A stretch of DNA of 32,351 nucleotides from Gammaproteobacteria bacterium (GCA_028864905.1 JAGWLP010000007.1:1-32351), one strand, 5' to 3'. Counted from the first letter of the stretch, positions 17,281 to 26,001 are shown. Numbers and translations: made by a program. Notes: generated by a model from the sequence alone, not told the origin.

Positions 17281-18360
17281 ATGCCGGTTTCACCTCGGAT
17301 TCCCATCAAAGGCCGTGGCGCGGTTTCCAATCCGGAAGGCCGGTTTGAAACCCGCCAACGTGAAAACTTCGACGACGGCTGGGATATTGAAGAGCCGCCG
17401 TTGCCTGCGCTGGAAACCGTGGTTACGCCCGAGCCGGCGCGCTCCGTCATCAGCCGCAACCAGTCGCCGGACATCCCCTTCACGCAATCCATCAATCCCT
17501 ATCGCGGCTGCGAACATGGATGCATCTACTGCTACGCCCGACCGAGCCATGCCTATCTGAATCTTTCACCCGGGCTGGATTTCGAAACCCGGCTGTTCTA
17601 CAAGCAGAACGCGGCGGAACTGTTGGAAAGCGAACTGCGCATGCCGGGCTATCGCCCCGCGCCCATCACGCTGGGCGCAAACACTGACCCCTACCAGCCC
17701 ATCGAGCGCAAGCTCAAAGTGACGCGCTCGATTCTGGAAGTACTGCAGCGCTTCCGCCATCCGGTGAGCATCATCACCAAGAGCACGCTGGTGGCACGCG
17801 ACCTCGACATACTCACCGATATGGCGCAACAGGATCTGGCCAACGTCATGGTGAGCATCACTACGCTCGACGAAAATCTGAAACGCAGTCTAGAACCGCG
17901 CGCAGCTGGTCCCTGGGCGCGCTTGCGCTGCGTACGCGCACTCGCGCTCGCAGGCGTGCCGGTGGGCGTGCTGAACGCGCCTATTATCCCGGTGGTGAAT
18001 GACCACGAAATCGAGCACATTCTGGAGTTGGCCGCGGAAGCCGGAGCCTGCTGCGCGGGTTATGTGCTCTTGCGGCTGCCGTATGAAGTGAAAGATTTGT
18101 TCCGGGAATGGCTGCATGCGCACCTGCCGGAGCGCGCCGCCCACGTCATGAGCATCATCCGCCAGATGCGCGGCGGCCGGGATTATCAGGCAGAATTCGG
18201 CACGCGCATGCGCGGCACCGGTGAATATGCCGAGCTTATCGCCCGGCGTTTTGCGCTGGCCCGCAAAAAATTCCGGCTGGAAAACCTGCGCCGCATGCGC
18301 CTGAGCTGTGCGCACTTTCGGCCCGCGCCGGGCGGCCCGCAACTGAACTTGGAACTTTAG
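17281..18360 (+). CDS. PA0069-family radical SAM protein
   Basis: SINPYRGCEHGCIYCYARPSHAYLNLSPGLDFETRLFYK: radical SAM CxxxCxxC cluster. N-terminal KGRGAVSNPEGRFE as in PA0069/spore photoproduct lyase-related proteins. Confidence 0.92.
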   Translation: MPVSPRIPIKGRGAVSNPEGRFETRQRENFDDGWDIEEPPLPALETVVTPEPARSVISRNQSPDIPFTQSINPYRGCEHGCIYCYARPSHAYLNLSPGLDFETRLFYKQNAAELLESELRMPGYRPAPITLGANTDPYQPIERKLKVTRSILEVLQRFRHPVSIITKSTLVARDLDILTDMAQQDLANVMVSITTLDENLKRSLEPRAAGPWARLRCVRALALAGVPVGVLNAPIIPVVNDHEIEHILELAAEAGACCAGYVLLRLPYEVKDLFREWLHAHLPERAAHVMSIIRQMRGGRDYQAEFGTRMRGTGEYAELIARRFALARKKFRLENLRRMRLSCAHFRPAPGGPQLNLEL

Positions 18361-18368
18361 ACCGAAAG

Positions 18369-18770
18369 CTAGTGCACGGCGTCGTGATGCTTGTTCCCGG
18401 TCTCGGCCTTGAGTGCCTCGAGCTCGCGCGCCACCATCTTGGAATCCAGCAGATTGATCTCCACCAGGCGCTTGAGGTGCGCGAAGCTTTCCGCATCGCG
18501 CGCCTCCCAAGTGCAGCCGATGTGACCCCCGTGTACATGCACCACCAGCGCATCCAGTTCCAGTTTGATGAGATCCGCGAGGCGCCACTCCACCCGCAAC
18601 CGGTCACCATCGGCAGGTTGCCAACCCGCCGGGCAGCGCGCCAGAAAGCCGCGGAAGGACATGTCCAGCATTTCGCACTCCTGCACCGTATCGCCCAGCC
18701 GGACGCGGATGACCGAGGAGAAACGGAAGCGCTGGAAACGGCGCCGCTCGTGGCCTGGCTTGACCGACAT
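18369..18770 (-). CDS. PilZ domain protein
   Basis: HERRRFQRFRFSSVIRVRL...EMLDMSFRGFLAR matches the RxxxR + DxSxxG c-di-GMP-binding pattern of PilZ. Confidence 0.8.
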   Translation of the reverse strand: MSVKPGHERRRFQRFRFSSVIRVRLGDTVQECEMLDMSFRGFLARCPAGWQPADGDRLRVEWRLADLIKLELDALVVHVHGGHIGCTWEARDAESFAHLKRLVEINLLDSKMVARELEALKAETGNKHHDAVH

Positions 18771-19014
18771 GAGGATTTCCCGGGTGAGACGACCCGCATA
18801 GTATAGTCAGCTACGCCCGGCTGTGGCGCGCACTATCGGCGGCAAAGACGCCTGCCGCGGGTGTCCCAGCTCACGGCCGGGTTTGCCGCCCGCGCGCCGC
18901 GCCCTGAATTTGCCTTCACAGAGGCGTGCAAATCAGGTAAAACTGGCTCCACCCCCCATCTTGGGGGAAATTCGACGGACCAGAATGGTCCCTTCCCCCA
19001 ATCAGGAATCCCCC

Positions 19015-20565
19015 ATGCAATCAACCGCCCCCGTGTCCAAGACCCGCTCGTTCTCCACGGTTTTCCTCATCGAGATGTGGGAGCGCTTCGGCTTCTACGG
19101 CATGCAGGTGCTGATCGTGTATTACCTGGTCGAGCGCCTGGGTTTTGCGGACACCCGCGCCAACCTCACCTGGGGGGCAGCGGCGGCACTGATCTACGTC
19201 GCCCCGGCGATCGGCGGCTGGATCGGCGACAAGGTCTTGGGCAGCCGCCACACTATGCTCACCGGCGCCATCGTGCTCGCCATCGGTTATGCCCTGATGG
19301 CGGTGCCCGGTTCAAGCACTTGGCTTCTGTTCTGCGCACTCGGCGTCATCGTCGTGGGCAATGGCCTGTTCAAAGCCAACGCCGGTAACCTGGTACGCAA
19401 AATCTACGAAGGCGACGACTCCCGCATAGACAGCGCCTTCACCATCTATTACATGGCCGTGAATATCGGCTCAACGGTTTCCATGCTGCTCACACCGTGG
19501 ATCAAGGACTACATCAACGATACCTACGGGCAGAACTTCGGCTGGCACGCCGCGTTCGCGGTGTGCTCACTCGGGTTGCTGGTGGGATTGGCCAATTATC
19601 TGGTCATGCGCCATACCCTGACGCTTATCGGCTCGGGGCCGGATCATCACGCACTCAACCCGCGCAAGCTGGCAACAGTACTGGGTCTGGCGGTCATTGC
19701 GCTGTTCGTCGCCGCCGTGATCCTCAATTACCAGTTGGTGGCAAAAATTTTCGTGTACGCGGCAGGCGTGGTGGTGTTGGGGATTTTCGCCTGGCTGATC
19801 CGCAACGGCCGGCCGAGCGAACGCCCGGGCCTGATCGCCGCGCTGATCCTTACCATCCAGACCGTGTTCTTCTTCATTTTTTACCAGCAGATGTCCACGT
19901 CGCTGAATCTGTTTGCGCTGCGCAACGTGGACTGGAGTTTCGGCATCTTCGGCCTGCATTTGTGGGACTGGAAGCCGGCGCAGTTCCAGGCGTTCAATCC
20001 CATCTGGATCATGATCCTGTCGCCCATCCTCGCGTTCATCTACACGCATTTCGGCAAGCGCGGCAAGGACCTGTCCGTGGCGGCAAAATTCGCCATGGGC
20101 TTCGCCATGGTGGCGATTGGGTTCTTCATCTATGGCGCGGCCGGCCATTTTCTGACCGGCCCGGGCAAGACCACATCCTGGCTGATGGTGTGGGGCTACG
20201 CTTTCGGTTCCCTAGGTGAATTGCTCACCAGCGGCCTGGGCTTGGCGATGATCGCGCGCTACGTGCCCGCGCGCATGGGTGGCTTCATGATGGGCGCCTA
20301 TTACGTGGCCGTCGGACTATCCATGTATTTCGGCGGCATGGTCGCCACCATTGCGAGCGTGCCCAGCACCATAACCAATCCGGTGGAAATGATGCCGCTC
20401 TATACCCGCCTGTTCAACTGGCTGGGGGTGGCCGGGATTGTCTGCACGCTGATCGCGCTGGCCGTGCTGCCGCTGATGCGCAAGCTGGATGCCGAACACC
20501 ACACGCAGCCGCCCGCTGAACGCACCACGGTCACGCCGCGCAAGTTGGCGGCCGAGGAAGAATAA
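19015..20565 (+). CDS. POT (PTR2) family proton-dependent oligopeptide transporter
   Basis: FLIEMWERFGFYGMQVLIVYYL...GGWIGDKVLGSRHTMLTGAIVLAIGYALMA; multi-TM. Start set at MQSTAPVSKTRSF (19015), preceded by AGGAA. Confidence 0.94.
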   Translation: MQSTAPVSKTRSFSTVFLIEMWERFGFYGMQVLIVYYLVERLGFADTRANLTWGAAAALIYVAPAIGGWIGDKVLGSRHTMLTGAIVLAIGYALMAVPGSSTWLLFCALGVIVVGNGLFKANAGNLVRKIYEGDDSRIDSAFTIYYMAVNIGSTVSMLLTPWIKDYINDTYGQNFGWHAAFAVCSLGLLVGLANYLVMRHTLTLIGSGPDHHALNPRKLATVLGLAVIALFVAAVILNYQLVAKIFVYAAGVVVLGIFAWLIRNGRPSERPGLIAALILTIQTVFFFIFYQQMSTSLNLFALRNVDWSFGIFGLHLWDWKPAQFQAFNPIWIMILSPILAFIYTHFGKRGKDLSVAAKFAMGFAMVAIGFFIYGAAGHFLTGPGKTTSWLMVWGYAFGSLGELLTSGLGLAMIARYVPARMGGFMMGAYYVAVGLSMYFGGMVATIASVPSTITNPVEMMPLYTRLFNWLGVAGIVCTLIALAVLPLMRKLDAEHHTQPPAERTTVTPRKLAAEEE

Positions 20566-20621
20566 GCCACCGCCGCGATCAACGACCGGTAACGCTGACC
20601 CCTGACGGACGCGAAGCCGCG

Positions 20622-21179
20622 TCAGTTCTCGGGCTTTAATTTAAATGCCAGCGTGTAACGCGGCGCATAACAGATGCGGTTCGGCGGACGGCCAACGTGG
20701 GTGATGGCGCCATCGAATACCACCAGCCGTCCGGGTCGCGGACTGACCGCCACTTCCGCATCCATCTGTGAATTGAAAAACAGAGTCTCGCCGCCCCACT
20801 CCACATTCCATTCCGGCGCCACGTACCACAGTGCCGTCAACCCTGGCTGGCCGGGAGCGGCGTCGGTGTGCGTGAACAGCATGTCTCCGAAGCCGGCGTG
20901 ATTACAGTAGCAGCGGTAGATGCGATAACGCTCGCCGCCTTCAAATTCACGCACTGCATCGAGCGTGGGCTGATACACGGGCAGCCGCGGTGCGGTTTCC
21001 AGCGGGATGTTCAGCGCCCAATGCCGGAAACCGGCGGTCTCGGGGCGCGCGACTTCGTCACGCTTGAACGCGCCGCTTTCCATGGCCGCGGTCAGGCGGT
21101 AAATGTCCGGCTGGGCGATGAGGCCGTCGAACACTCGGATCGGGCGGCCCTCGATCTCATGACTGCGATTGGCTGGCAT
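20622..21179 (-). CDS. 2OG-Fe(II) oxygenase
   Basis: FTHTDAAPGQPGLTALWYVAPEWNVEWGGETLFFNS...VSPRPGRLVVFDGAITHVGRPP...RYTLAFKL: HxD...H...R double-stranded beta-helix signature. Confidence 0.85.
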   Translation of the reverse strand: MPANRSHEIEGRPIRVFDGLIAQPDIYRLTAAMESGAFKRDEVARPETAGFRHWALNIPLETAPRLPVYQPTLDAVREFEGGERYRIYRCYCNHAGFGDMLFTHTDAAPGQPGLTALWYVAPEWNVEWGGETLFFNSQMDAEVAVSPRPGRLVVFDGAITHVGRPPNRICYAPRYTLAFKLKPEN

Positions 21180-21436
21180 GCATCCGGATCCGTGACGGCG
21201 CGCGACGCACCGAAATTGTCGTGGCGGCGATGGCGCGGATTATCCGGCCGGCCAGTACAGGGCGCAAGCCGTGCGGCCGCAGCCATGCCCGGGCAATCAG
21301 CCACACAACTGTCGCCAGCATCCGCATGCTACGGCCATGTCACTCCCACGCACGATAACGCGAGGCCGATGTTGCGCCTCAAACCCCGCAAACGTGGAGA
21401 CCACAAAGGCTCTGCAATCCGCAGCGCCTTGCGCCA

Positions 21437-21985
21437 TCAATCCTCGGCAGTTGCCGATATGGGCGGATAGGTAATACGCTCGCCATCCAGCCGCGCAAAA
21501 GGTGTGAGCTTATGCGCATGCCATTTGCCCGGTCCCATGATGTGGCGCACTTCGATGCCGCGCACCGTGAGTGCATCGGCGATCAATGAACGATGACAGC
21601 GCCACGGCACTGCTTCAGCACACATGATGGCAACGGTTTCCTTGCCTCCCAGCGCCAGCAATTCCTCCAGGCCGCGGGTGAAATCCGCCGTCTGCATGTA
21701 ATCCGCGTAGCCGCGGAAACTGGCATTTCTCCAGCCGGTATTCACCGAGTCCTTGCGCGCGTGACGCAAACCGCCGAGTGTAGCCAGGCGCGTGTAGGCA
21801 GTACCCTGTGCAGTGAGACTTGCAGGCAGGGTTTCGGTGTTGAACTGCGGATTGTGAGCCGAGCGCGGCACCGTGCGCACATCGACCAGCCGCGTGATGC
21901 CATGCTCGCGCAGCAAGGCAATCAATTCATCCAACGGACGTGTGGAATGGCCAATGGTCCACACAAGTGAATTTTGCTTAGCCAT
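21437..21985 (-). CDS. DUF488 family protein
   Basis: VWTIGHSTRPLDELIALLREHGITRLVDVRTVPRSAHNPQFN...IMCAEAVPWRCHRSLIADAL. Confidence 0.9.
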   Translation of the reverse strand: MAKQNSLVWTIGHSTRPLDELIALLREHGITRLVDVRTVPRSAHNPQFNTETLPASLTAQGTAYTRLATLGGLRHARKDSVNTGWRNASFRGYADYMQTADFTRGLEELLALGGKETVAIMCAEAVPWRCHRSLIADALTVRGIEVRHIMGPGKWHAHKLTPFARLDGERITYPPISATAED

Positions 21986-22012
21986 TGAGTCGGTTCACAA
22001 ACAAGGAATGCC

Positions 22013-22041
22013 AAAAAATCAGGGCGGGTTTCCCCGCCCTG
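22013..22041 (-). terminator. Rho-independent terminator of acetate-transporter-like copy 1
   Basis: CAGGGCGGG-TTTC-CCCGCCCTG. On the minus strand it is followed by A and T6 (A-run at 22013-22018 on plus). Confidence 0.88.
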
Positions 22042-22068
22042 GTAGTACGCATCCGCGAACGCAGTGTA

Positions 22069-22635
22069 CTAAGAGGCGTCGCTGGGATTGCCTGGCAGGC
22101 AGGTCTTGCCACAGCCATGGTTAATGATGGTTGCGGCGGAAATGTAAGCCGCCACCAAGCCGGCAAACAAGCCGACATAGCCCGCGATGTAGTTGAACAC
22201 ATCCAGACCAAGCCAGCCCAGCAGACAGTAGAACAGCACCGAAATCCACGCGGCCAACAGGAACAGGGAACGCGCCCAGCCGGCCTTGAACGACCCCAGC
22301 CACACGTAAAAGATGAAGATCGCCCAAACCAGGTAGAACCATCCGATCGTGCCTGAGGAATCTCCACCCGGCGCACTCATGTGGCCCATGCCGTGGGAAG
22401 CGGTAAAGAAGTAACCTGCCGCGCCGAAAAAGATGATGGCATCGAGGGTACGACCGTGGAAAAAGCTCAGGATCGCCATGACCCCGAGCGCCACGGTGCC
22501 AAGCGTGAAGGCCATGACCATGGCATGCATGTTGGGACCGGCCACCCAATGGGTGGTGAGCAGATTGCTCATCCATACGGTCAGACCGATACACATGAAA
22601 CCAATGGTGGATGAAATGACCAGTCTGTTGTTCAT
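22069..22635 (-). CDS. GPR1/FUN34/YaaH (SatP)-like membrane transporter, copy 1 (divergent)
   Basis: 6-TM protein with YaaH-like segments FYVWLGSFKAGWARSLFLLAAW and GLFAGLVAAYISAATIINHGCGKTCLP. Start at MNNRLV, preceded by GGAGGT. Confidence 0.72.
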   Translation of the reverse strand: MNNRLVISSTIGFMCIGLTVWMSNLLTTHWVAGPNMHAMVMAFTLGTVALGVMAILSFFHGRTLDAIIFFGAAGYFFTASHGMGHMSAPGGDSSGTIGWFYLVWAIFIFYVWLGSFKAGWARSLFLLAAWISVLFYCLLGWLGLDVFNYIAGYVGLFAGLVAAYISAATIINHGCGKTCLPGNPSDAS

Positions 22636-22745
22636 GGAATCAACCTCCAATATTTGGAAGACCGAGAAAATTACCGAACGGCGCCACAGGAAAGCTGAAA
22701 ACGGCGCCGAGGGGGCCCAAAACAGCGGTCCAACCGTCGGCAGCA

Positions 22746-22774
22746 GGTATAGACCATGGCCGCAGATTGTCCAA
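22746..22774 (-). promoter_or_regulatory. Putative sigma70-type promoter of copy 1
   Basis: Minus strand TTGGAC-17 nt-TATACC. The -10 context is conserved upstream of copy 2. Confidence 0.45.
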
Positions 22775-22831
22775 CTGCCTCTCTAGCCATCCGCAAGCCA
22801 TCGTCAATCCTGCTGCTATTTGCCAGAATCA

Positions 22832-22862
22832 GACACAGGGCGGGTTGCCCCCGCCCTGTGTC
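22832..22862 (-). terminator. Hairpin downstream of copy 2, lacking a U-tract (terminator-like or processing hairpin)
   Basis: 13-bp perfect stem GACACAGGGCGGG-TTGCC-CCCGCCCTGTGTC. No T-run follows on the minus strand. Confidence 0.55.
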
Positions 22863-22882
22863 ACGGACTTCATGTCTGCAAA

Positions 22883-23452
22883 TCAGGAAGCGTCCGTGGA
22901 ACCGCCGATGTTCAGCACGTTCTTGCCCGTACCGTGATTGATGATGGTCGCGGCGGAAACGTAGGCAGCCACCAGACCAGAGAACAACTGGAGATAGCCA
23001 CCGATGTACTCGAACACGTCCATCCCCAGCCAGCCGTGTAGTGCATAGGCCAGTCCGGTGAGCCACGCTGCCAACAAGAACAGCGAGCGCGCCCAGCCTG
23101 ACTTGAATGATCCAAGCCATACATAGAAAAAGAAGATTGCCCATACCAGGCCGAACCAGCCGAGGGTACCGGATGAGTCGCCGCCGGTTGACGCATGGCC
23201 CATACCGCTGTGCCCCAGAGTCAAAAGCAAACCGGCGAAGCCAAAAAAGATGATGGCGTCCAGAGTACGGCCGTGGAAGAAGCTCAGGATCGCCATGACG
23301 CCCAACACCACACTGCCGAGCGTGAACATCATGATCATGGCGTGCATGTTGGGACCGGCGACCCAATGTGTGGGAGAAAGTCCCCCCAGCCATAGCGTCA
23401 AGCCGATACACATGAAGCCAATGGTGGATGAAATGACCAGTCTGTTATTCAT
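22883..23452 (-). CDS. GPR1/FUN34/YaaH (SatP)-like membrane transporter, copy 2 (divergent)
   Basis: Near-colinear paralog of copy 1 (MNNRLVISSTIGFMCIGLT...HWVAGPNMHAM...SFFHGRTLDAIIFFG). Start at MNNRLV, preceded by GGAGGT. Confidence 0.72.
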   Translation of the reverse strand: MNNRLVISSTIGFMCIGLTLWLGGLSPTHWVAGPNMHAMIMMFTLGSVVLGVMAILSFFHGRTLDAIIFFGFAGLLLTLGHSGMGHASTGGDSSGTLGWFGLVWAIFFFYVWLGSFKSGWARSLFLLAAWLTGLAYALHGWLGMDVFEYIGGYLQLFSGLVAAYVSAATIINHGTGKNVLNIGGSTDAS

Positions 23453-23561
23453 TGAATCAACCTCCAAGCTTGTGTAAATCGAGAGAACTACCGGACGACG
23501 CCAAAGGAAGGGTAAAGAGGGCGCCGCGGACCCCAAAACGGTGGTCCGGCCGTCGGCATTA

Positions 23562-23590
23562 GGTATAGACCATGCACTGTGATTTGCCAG
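23562..23590 (-). promoter_or_regulatory. Putative promoter of copy 2
   Basis: Minus strand CTGGCA-17 nt-TATACC, in the same relative position as upstream of copy 1 and with ATGGTCTATACC conserved. Confidence 0.4.
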
Positions 23591-23747
23591 ATATGAGTCA
23601 TGAGAGCCAAGAATCTTCTTGGATCATGCCGGCAATTACCATGAAATTGCAGCGTTCCAGCCAAGTCATTGTTGAAGGGAACTAAAATCTGGCGGGCAAG
23701 CAAATCGCGTGCCTAAAAATCCGCCAATGAGAGACTGGACTGGAAAA

Positions 23748-24299
23748 TCACTTCCGGCCGGAGATTCCGGCGACACCCAAATAGCGGTCTTTCAGACCCA
23801 CATAATGGGCGGCGGAGTAACGCAACATGTCGCGCTCCTGCGCAGCCAGCGGGCGCAGCTTTTGAGCCGGACAGCCGCGATACAGGTATCCGGATTCCAG
23901 GCGTTTTCCGGGACCGACCAGGCTCCCCGCCGCGAGCAGTACCTCGTCTTCGATCACCGCACCGTCCATCACGATACTGCCCATGCCGATGAGACAGCGA
24001 TCGCCGATGGTGCAGGCATGCAGCACACACCTGTGCCCGACGGTCACATCTTTCCCGACAGCCAGCGCAAAGCCGCCCGGTGAATACGGCCCGTCGTGGG
24101 TCACATGCAACACGCTCAGATCCTGGATGTTGCTGCGCGCTCCGACGCCAATGGCGTTCACGTCGCCGCGTACCACCACGTATGGCCACAGGGACACATC
24201 GTCGCCCAAGACCACTTGGCCAATGACCAGCGCGGTGCTATCCACGTATACCCGCTGCCCAAGGACCGGGGCCTGCGACTGAAACGCACGCATGGGCAC
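23748..24299 (-). CDS. Gamma-class carbonic anhydrase family protein (YrdA-like)
   Basis: Left-handed beta-helix: SLWPYVVVRGDVNAIGVGARSNIQDLSVLHVTHDG...VTVGHRCVLHACTIGDRCLIGMGSIVMDGAVIEDE. Confidence 0.93.
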   Translation of the reverse strand: MPMRAFQSQAPVLGQRVYVDSTALVIGQVVLGDDVSLWPYVVVRGDVNAIGVGARSNIQDLSVLHVTHDGPYSPGGFALAVGKDVTVGHRCVLHACTIGDRCLIGMGSIVMDGAVIEDEVLLAAGSLVGPGKRLESGYLYRGCPAQKLRPLAAQERDMLRYSAAHYVGLKDRYLGVAGISGRK

Positions 24300-24444
24300 G
24301 CGTCACCCGCCTTGGCACGTGGCCGCCTGTAGAGCCCGACCTCGTGCAGCGTGGCATCGCCCGGCGCTTGAAGCCCGCGTGGTGACCCCCATGTCGTCCA
24401 CATGATAAAGTCCCGCCGTACTCCGGACGTTTGGGGAGAGCATC

Positions 24445-25017
24445 ATGGGCGTCACCGGTTACGTCATCCTGGCAATCATTGTCATTCTCATCATTTACGC
24501 ATTCGTACTCTACAACAACCTGGTATTGCTGAAGAACAATGTCGCCACCGCCTGGTCGAATATCGACGTGCTGCTCAAGCAGCGCCACGACGAATTGCCG
24601 AAGCTGGTCGAGACCTGCAAGCAGTACATGGGCTATGAACAGCAGACCCTGGTAAAAGTCATGCAGGCCCGCGAAGGCGTGCAACAGGCACGCACCAGCG
24701 GCAACGTGGCCGCACTCGGTCCGGCCGAATCCCAGTTGCGCGCCACCATCGGCAACCTGTTCGCCGTTGCCGAAGCCTACCCCGACCTCAAGGCCAACGA
24801 GTCCTTCCAGCAATTGCAGAACCGCATCACCGGGCTGGAAAGCAGCATCGCCGACCGGCGCGAGTTCTACAATGATTCCGTGAATACCTACAACACGCGC
24901 ATCGAACAGTTTCCGCAGGTGCTGATCGCCCGCAATTTCGGCTTCAAGGAAGCCAGCCGCCTGGAGATCGCTGCGGGCGACAAGCAGGATGTGGACATGA
25001 AGGCGCTGTTCAGCTGA
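24445..25017 (+). CDS. lemA: LemA family protein
   Basis: IYAFVLYNNLVLLKNNVATAWSNIDVLLKQRHDELPKLVETCKQYM...YNDSVNTYNTRIEQFPQVLIARNFGFKEA. Confidence 0.95.
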   Translation: MGVTGYVILAIIVILIIYAFVLYNNLVLLKNNVATAWSNIDVLLKQRHDELPKLVETCKQYMGYEQQTLVKVMQAREGVQQARTSGNVAALGPAESQLRATIGNLFAVAEAYPDLKANESFQQLQNRITGLESSIADRREFYNDSVNTYNTRIEQFPQVLIARNFGFKEASRLEIAAGDKQDVDMKALFS

Positions 25018-25056
25018 GCCGGACGCAGGTCGCCTGTACTCTCTGTGGCCGATTAG

Positions 25057-26001
25057 GTGCCTGCTGTGCACGCTGCGGATCCCGGCAATTTCTGGTTGTG
25101 GACGATAGTGCTGTGCGCGGTGGCAACGGGCGCGCTGGTCGCGGGCTTCATGTTCCTGCTGCGCGCCTGGACAGTCGAGGAAACGCCGGTCTCGCTCATT
25201 CGCTCCGCCGCGCAAGGCTACGTCAAGCTCGAGGGTCACGCGGACCTGATGCCAGGTGCGCCGATCATTTCGCCGCTGACCCAAAGCCGCTGTACCTGGT
25301 GGTCATACAAAGTGGAAGAGCGCGCAAGAACCGGTCGGAATCAGGGTTGGCAAACCGTTGAGCATGGCACCAGCGACGATTTGTTTTTGATCCGCGACAC
25401 CACCGGCCGGTGCGTGATAGATCCCGAGCATGCCGAGGTAATCACAGCGACCCGAACTGTCTGGTATGGGGATCAGCCACGGCCGCAACGGGAATCGTCA
25501 ATCGGCGGGTTTGCCCTGACTTCTCCGTATCGCTATGTCGAAGAACTTATCGCTCCCCAGGATTTCATTTTCGCGCTGGGATTCTTCCGCACGCAAAACG
25601 CCAGCGTCGACGCCATGGCCGTCAATCAGGACGTCGCGCAGCTGCTGCATGACTGGAAACAGGATCAGGCGGACTTGCTGCGGCGCTTTGACGCCGATCA
25701 CGACGGTCAGCTGAACGACCGGGAATGGGAAGCCGCGCGCCAGGCCGCACGCGATCAAGTGCTGGCCCAGGAACGCCAGACCATGCAGCGTCCGCCCATG
25801 AATGTGCTGGCAAAGCCGGAAGACGGGCGGCGGTTCATCATTTCCACGCGCCCGGAAAAACAGGTGATCCGGCGATTTCAGCTCGCGGCTGCGGGCTGTC
25901 TTCTGGTATTTGTAATTGCCGGTGTGGCGGCCGGCTACAGAATTACGATGCACCACAGGGTATCCACTGCGGCCTACGTGGTGCCAAGCGCACAGCCCTG
26001 A
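25057..26001 (+). CDS. GIDE-like membrane protein with embedded EF-hand
   Basis: GTG start; two TM segments (FWLWTIVLCAVATGALVAGFMFLL, LAAAGCLLVFVIAGVAAGY); GIDE-type SPLTQSRCTWWSYKVEER; EF-hand loop DADHDGQLNDREW. Downstream of lemA, as is common for this family. Confidence 0.78.
   Translation: MPAVHAADPGNFWLWTIVLCAVATGALVAGFMFLLRAWTVEETPVSLIRSAAQGYVKLEGHADLMPGAPIISPLTQSRCTWWSYKVEERARTGRNQGWQTVEHGTSDDLFLIRDTTGRCVIDPEHAEVITATRTVWYGDQPRPQRESSIGGFALTSPYRYVEELIAPQDFIFALGFFRTQNASVDAMAVNQDVAQLLHDWKQDQADLLRRFDADHDGQLNDREWEAARQAARDQVLAQERQTMQRPPMNVLAKPEDGRRFIISTRPEKQVIRRFQLAAAGCLLVFVIAGVAAGYRITMHHRVSTAAYVVPSAQP

Noticed and set aside
20602-20625. CTGACG...CGTCAG inverted repeat between the POT and oxygenase genes as a bidirectional terminator
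   Set aside because: Short arms, overlaps the oxygenase stop, no T-tract on either strand.
21180-21436. Gap between the 2OG oxygenase and DUF488 genes considered as a hidden gene or ncRNA
   Set aside because: No convincing ORF, SD, promoter or strong hairpin. The ORF at 21092-21304 (minus) is low-complexity and partly overlaps the oxygenase gene.
24238-25284. 348-aa minus-strand ORF across the gamma-carbonic anhydrase/lemA intergenic region
   Set aside because: Overlaps lemA on the opposite strand. The lemA product is strongly recognisable and the antisense product is not.
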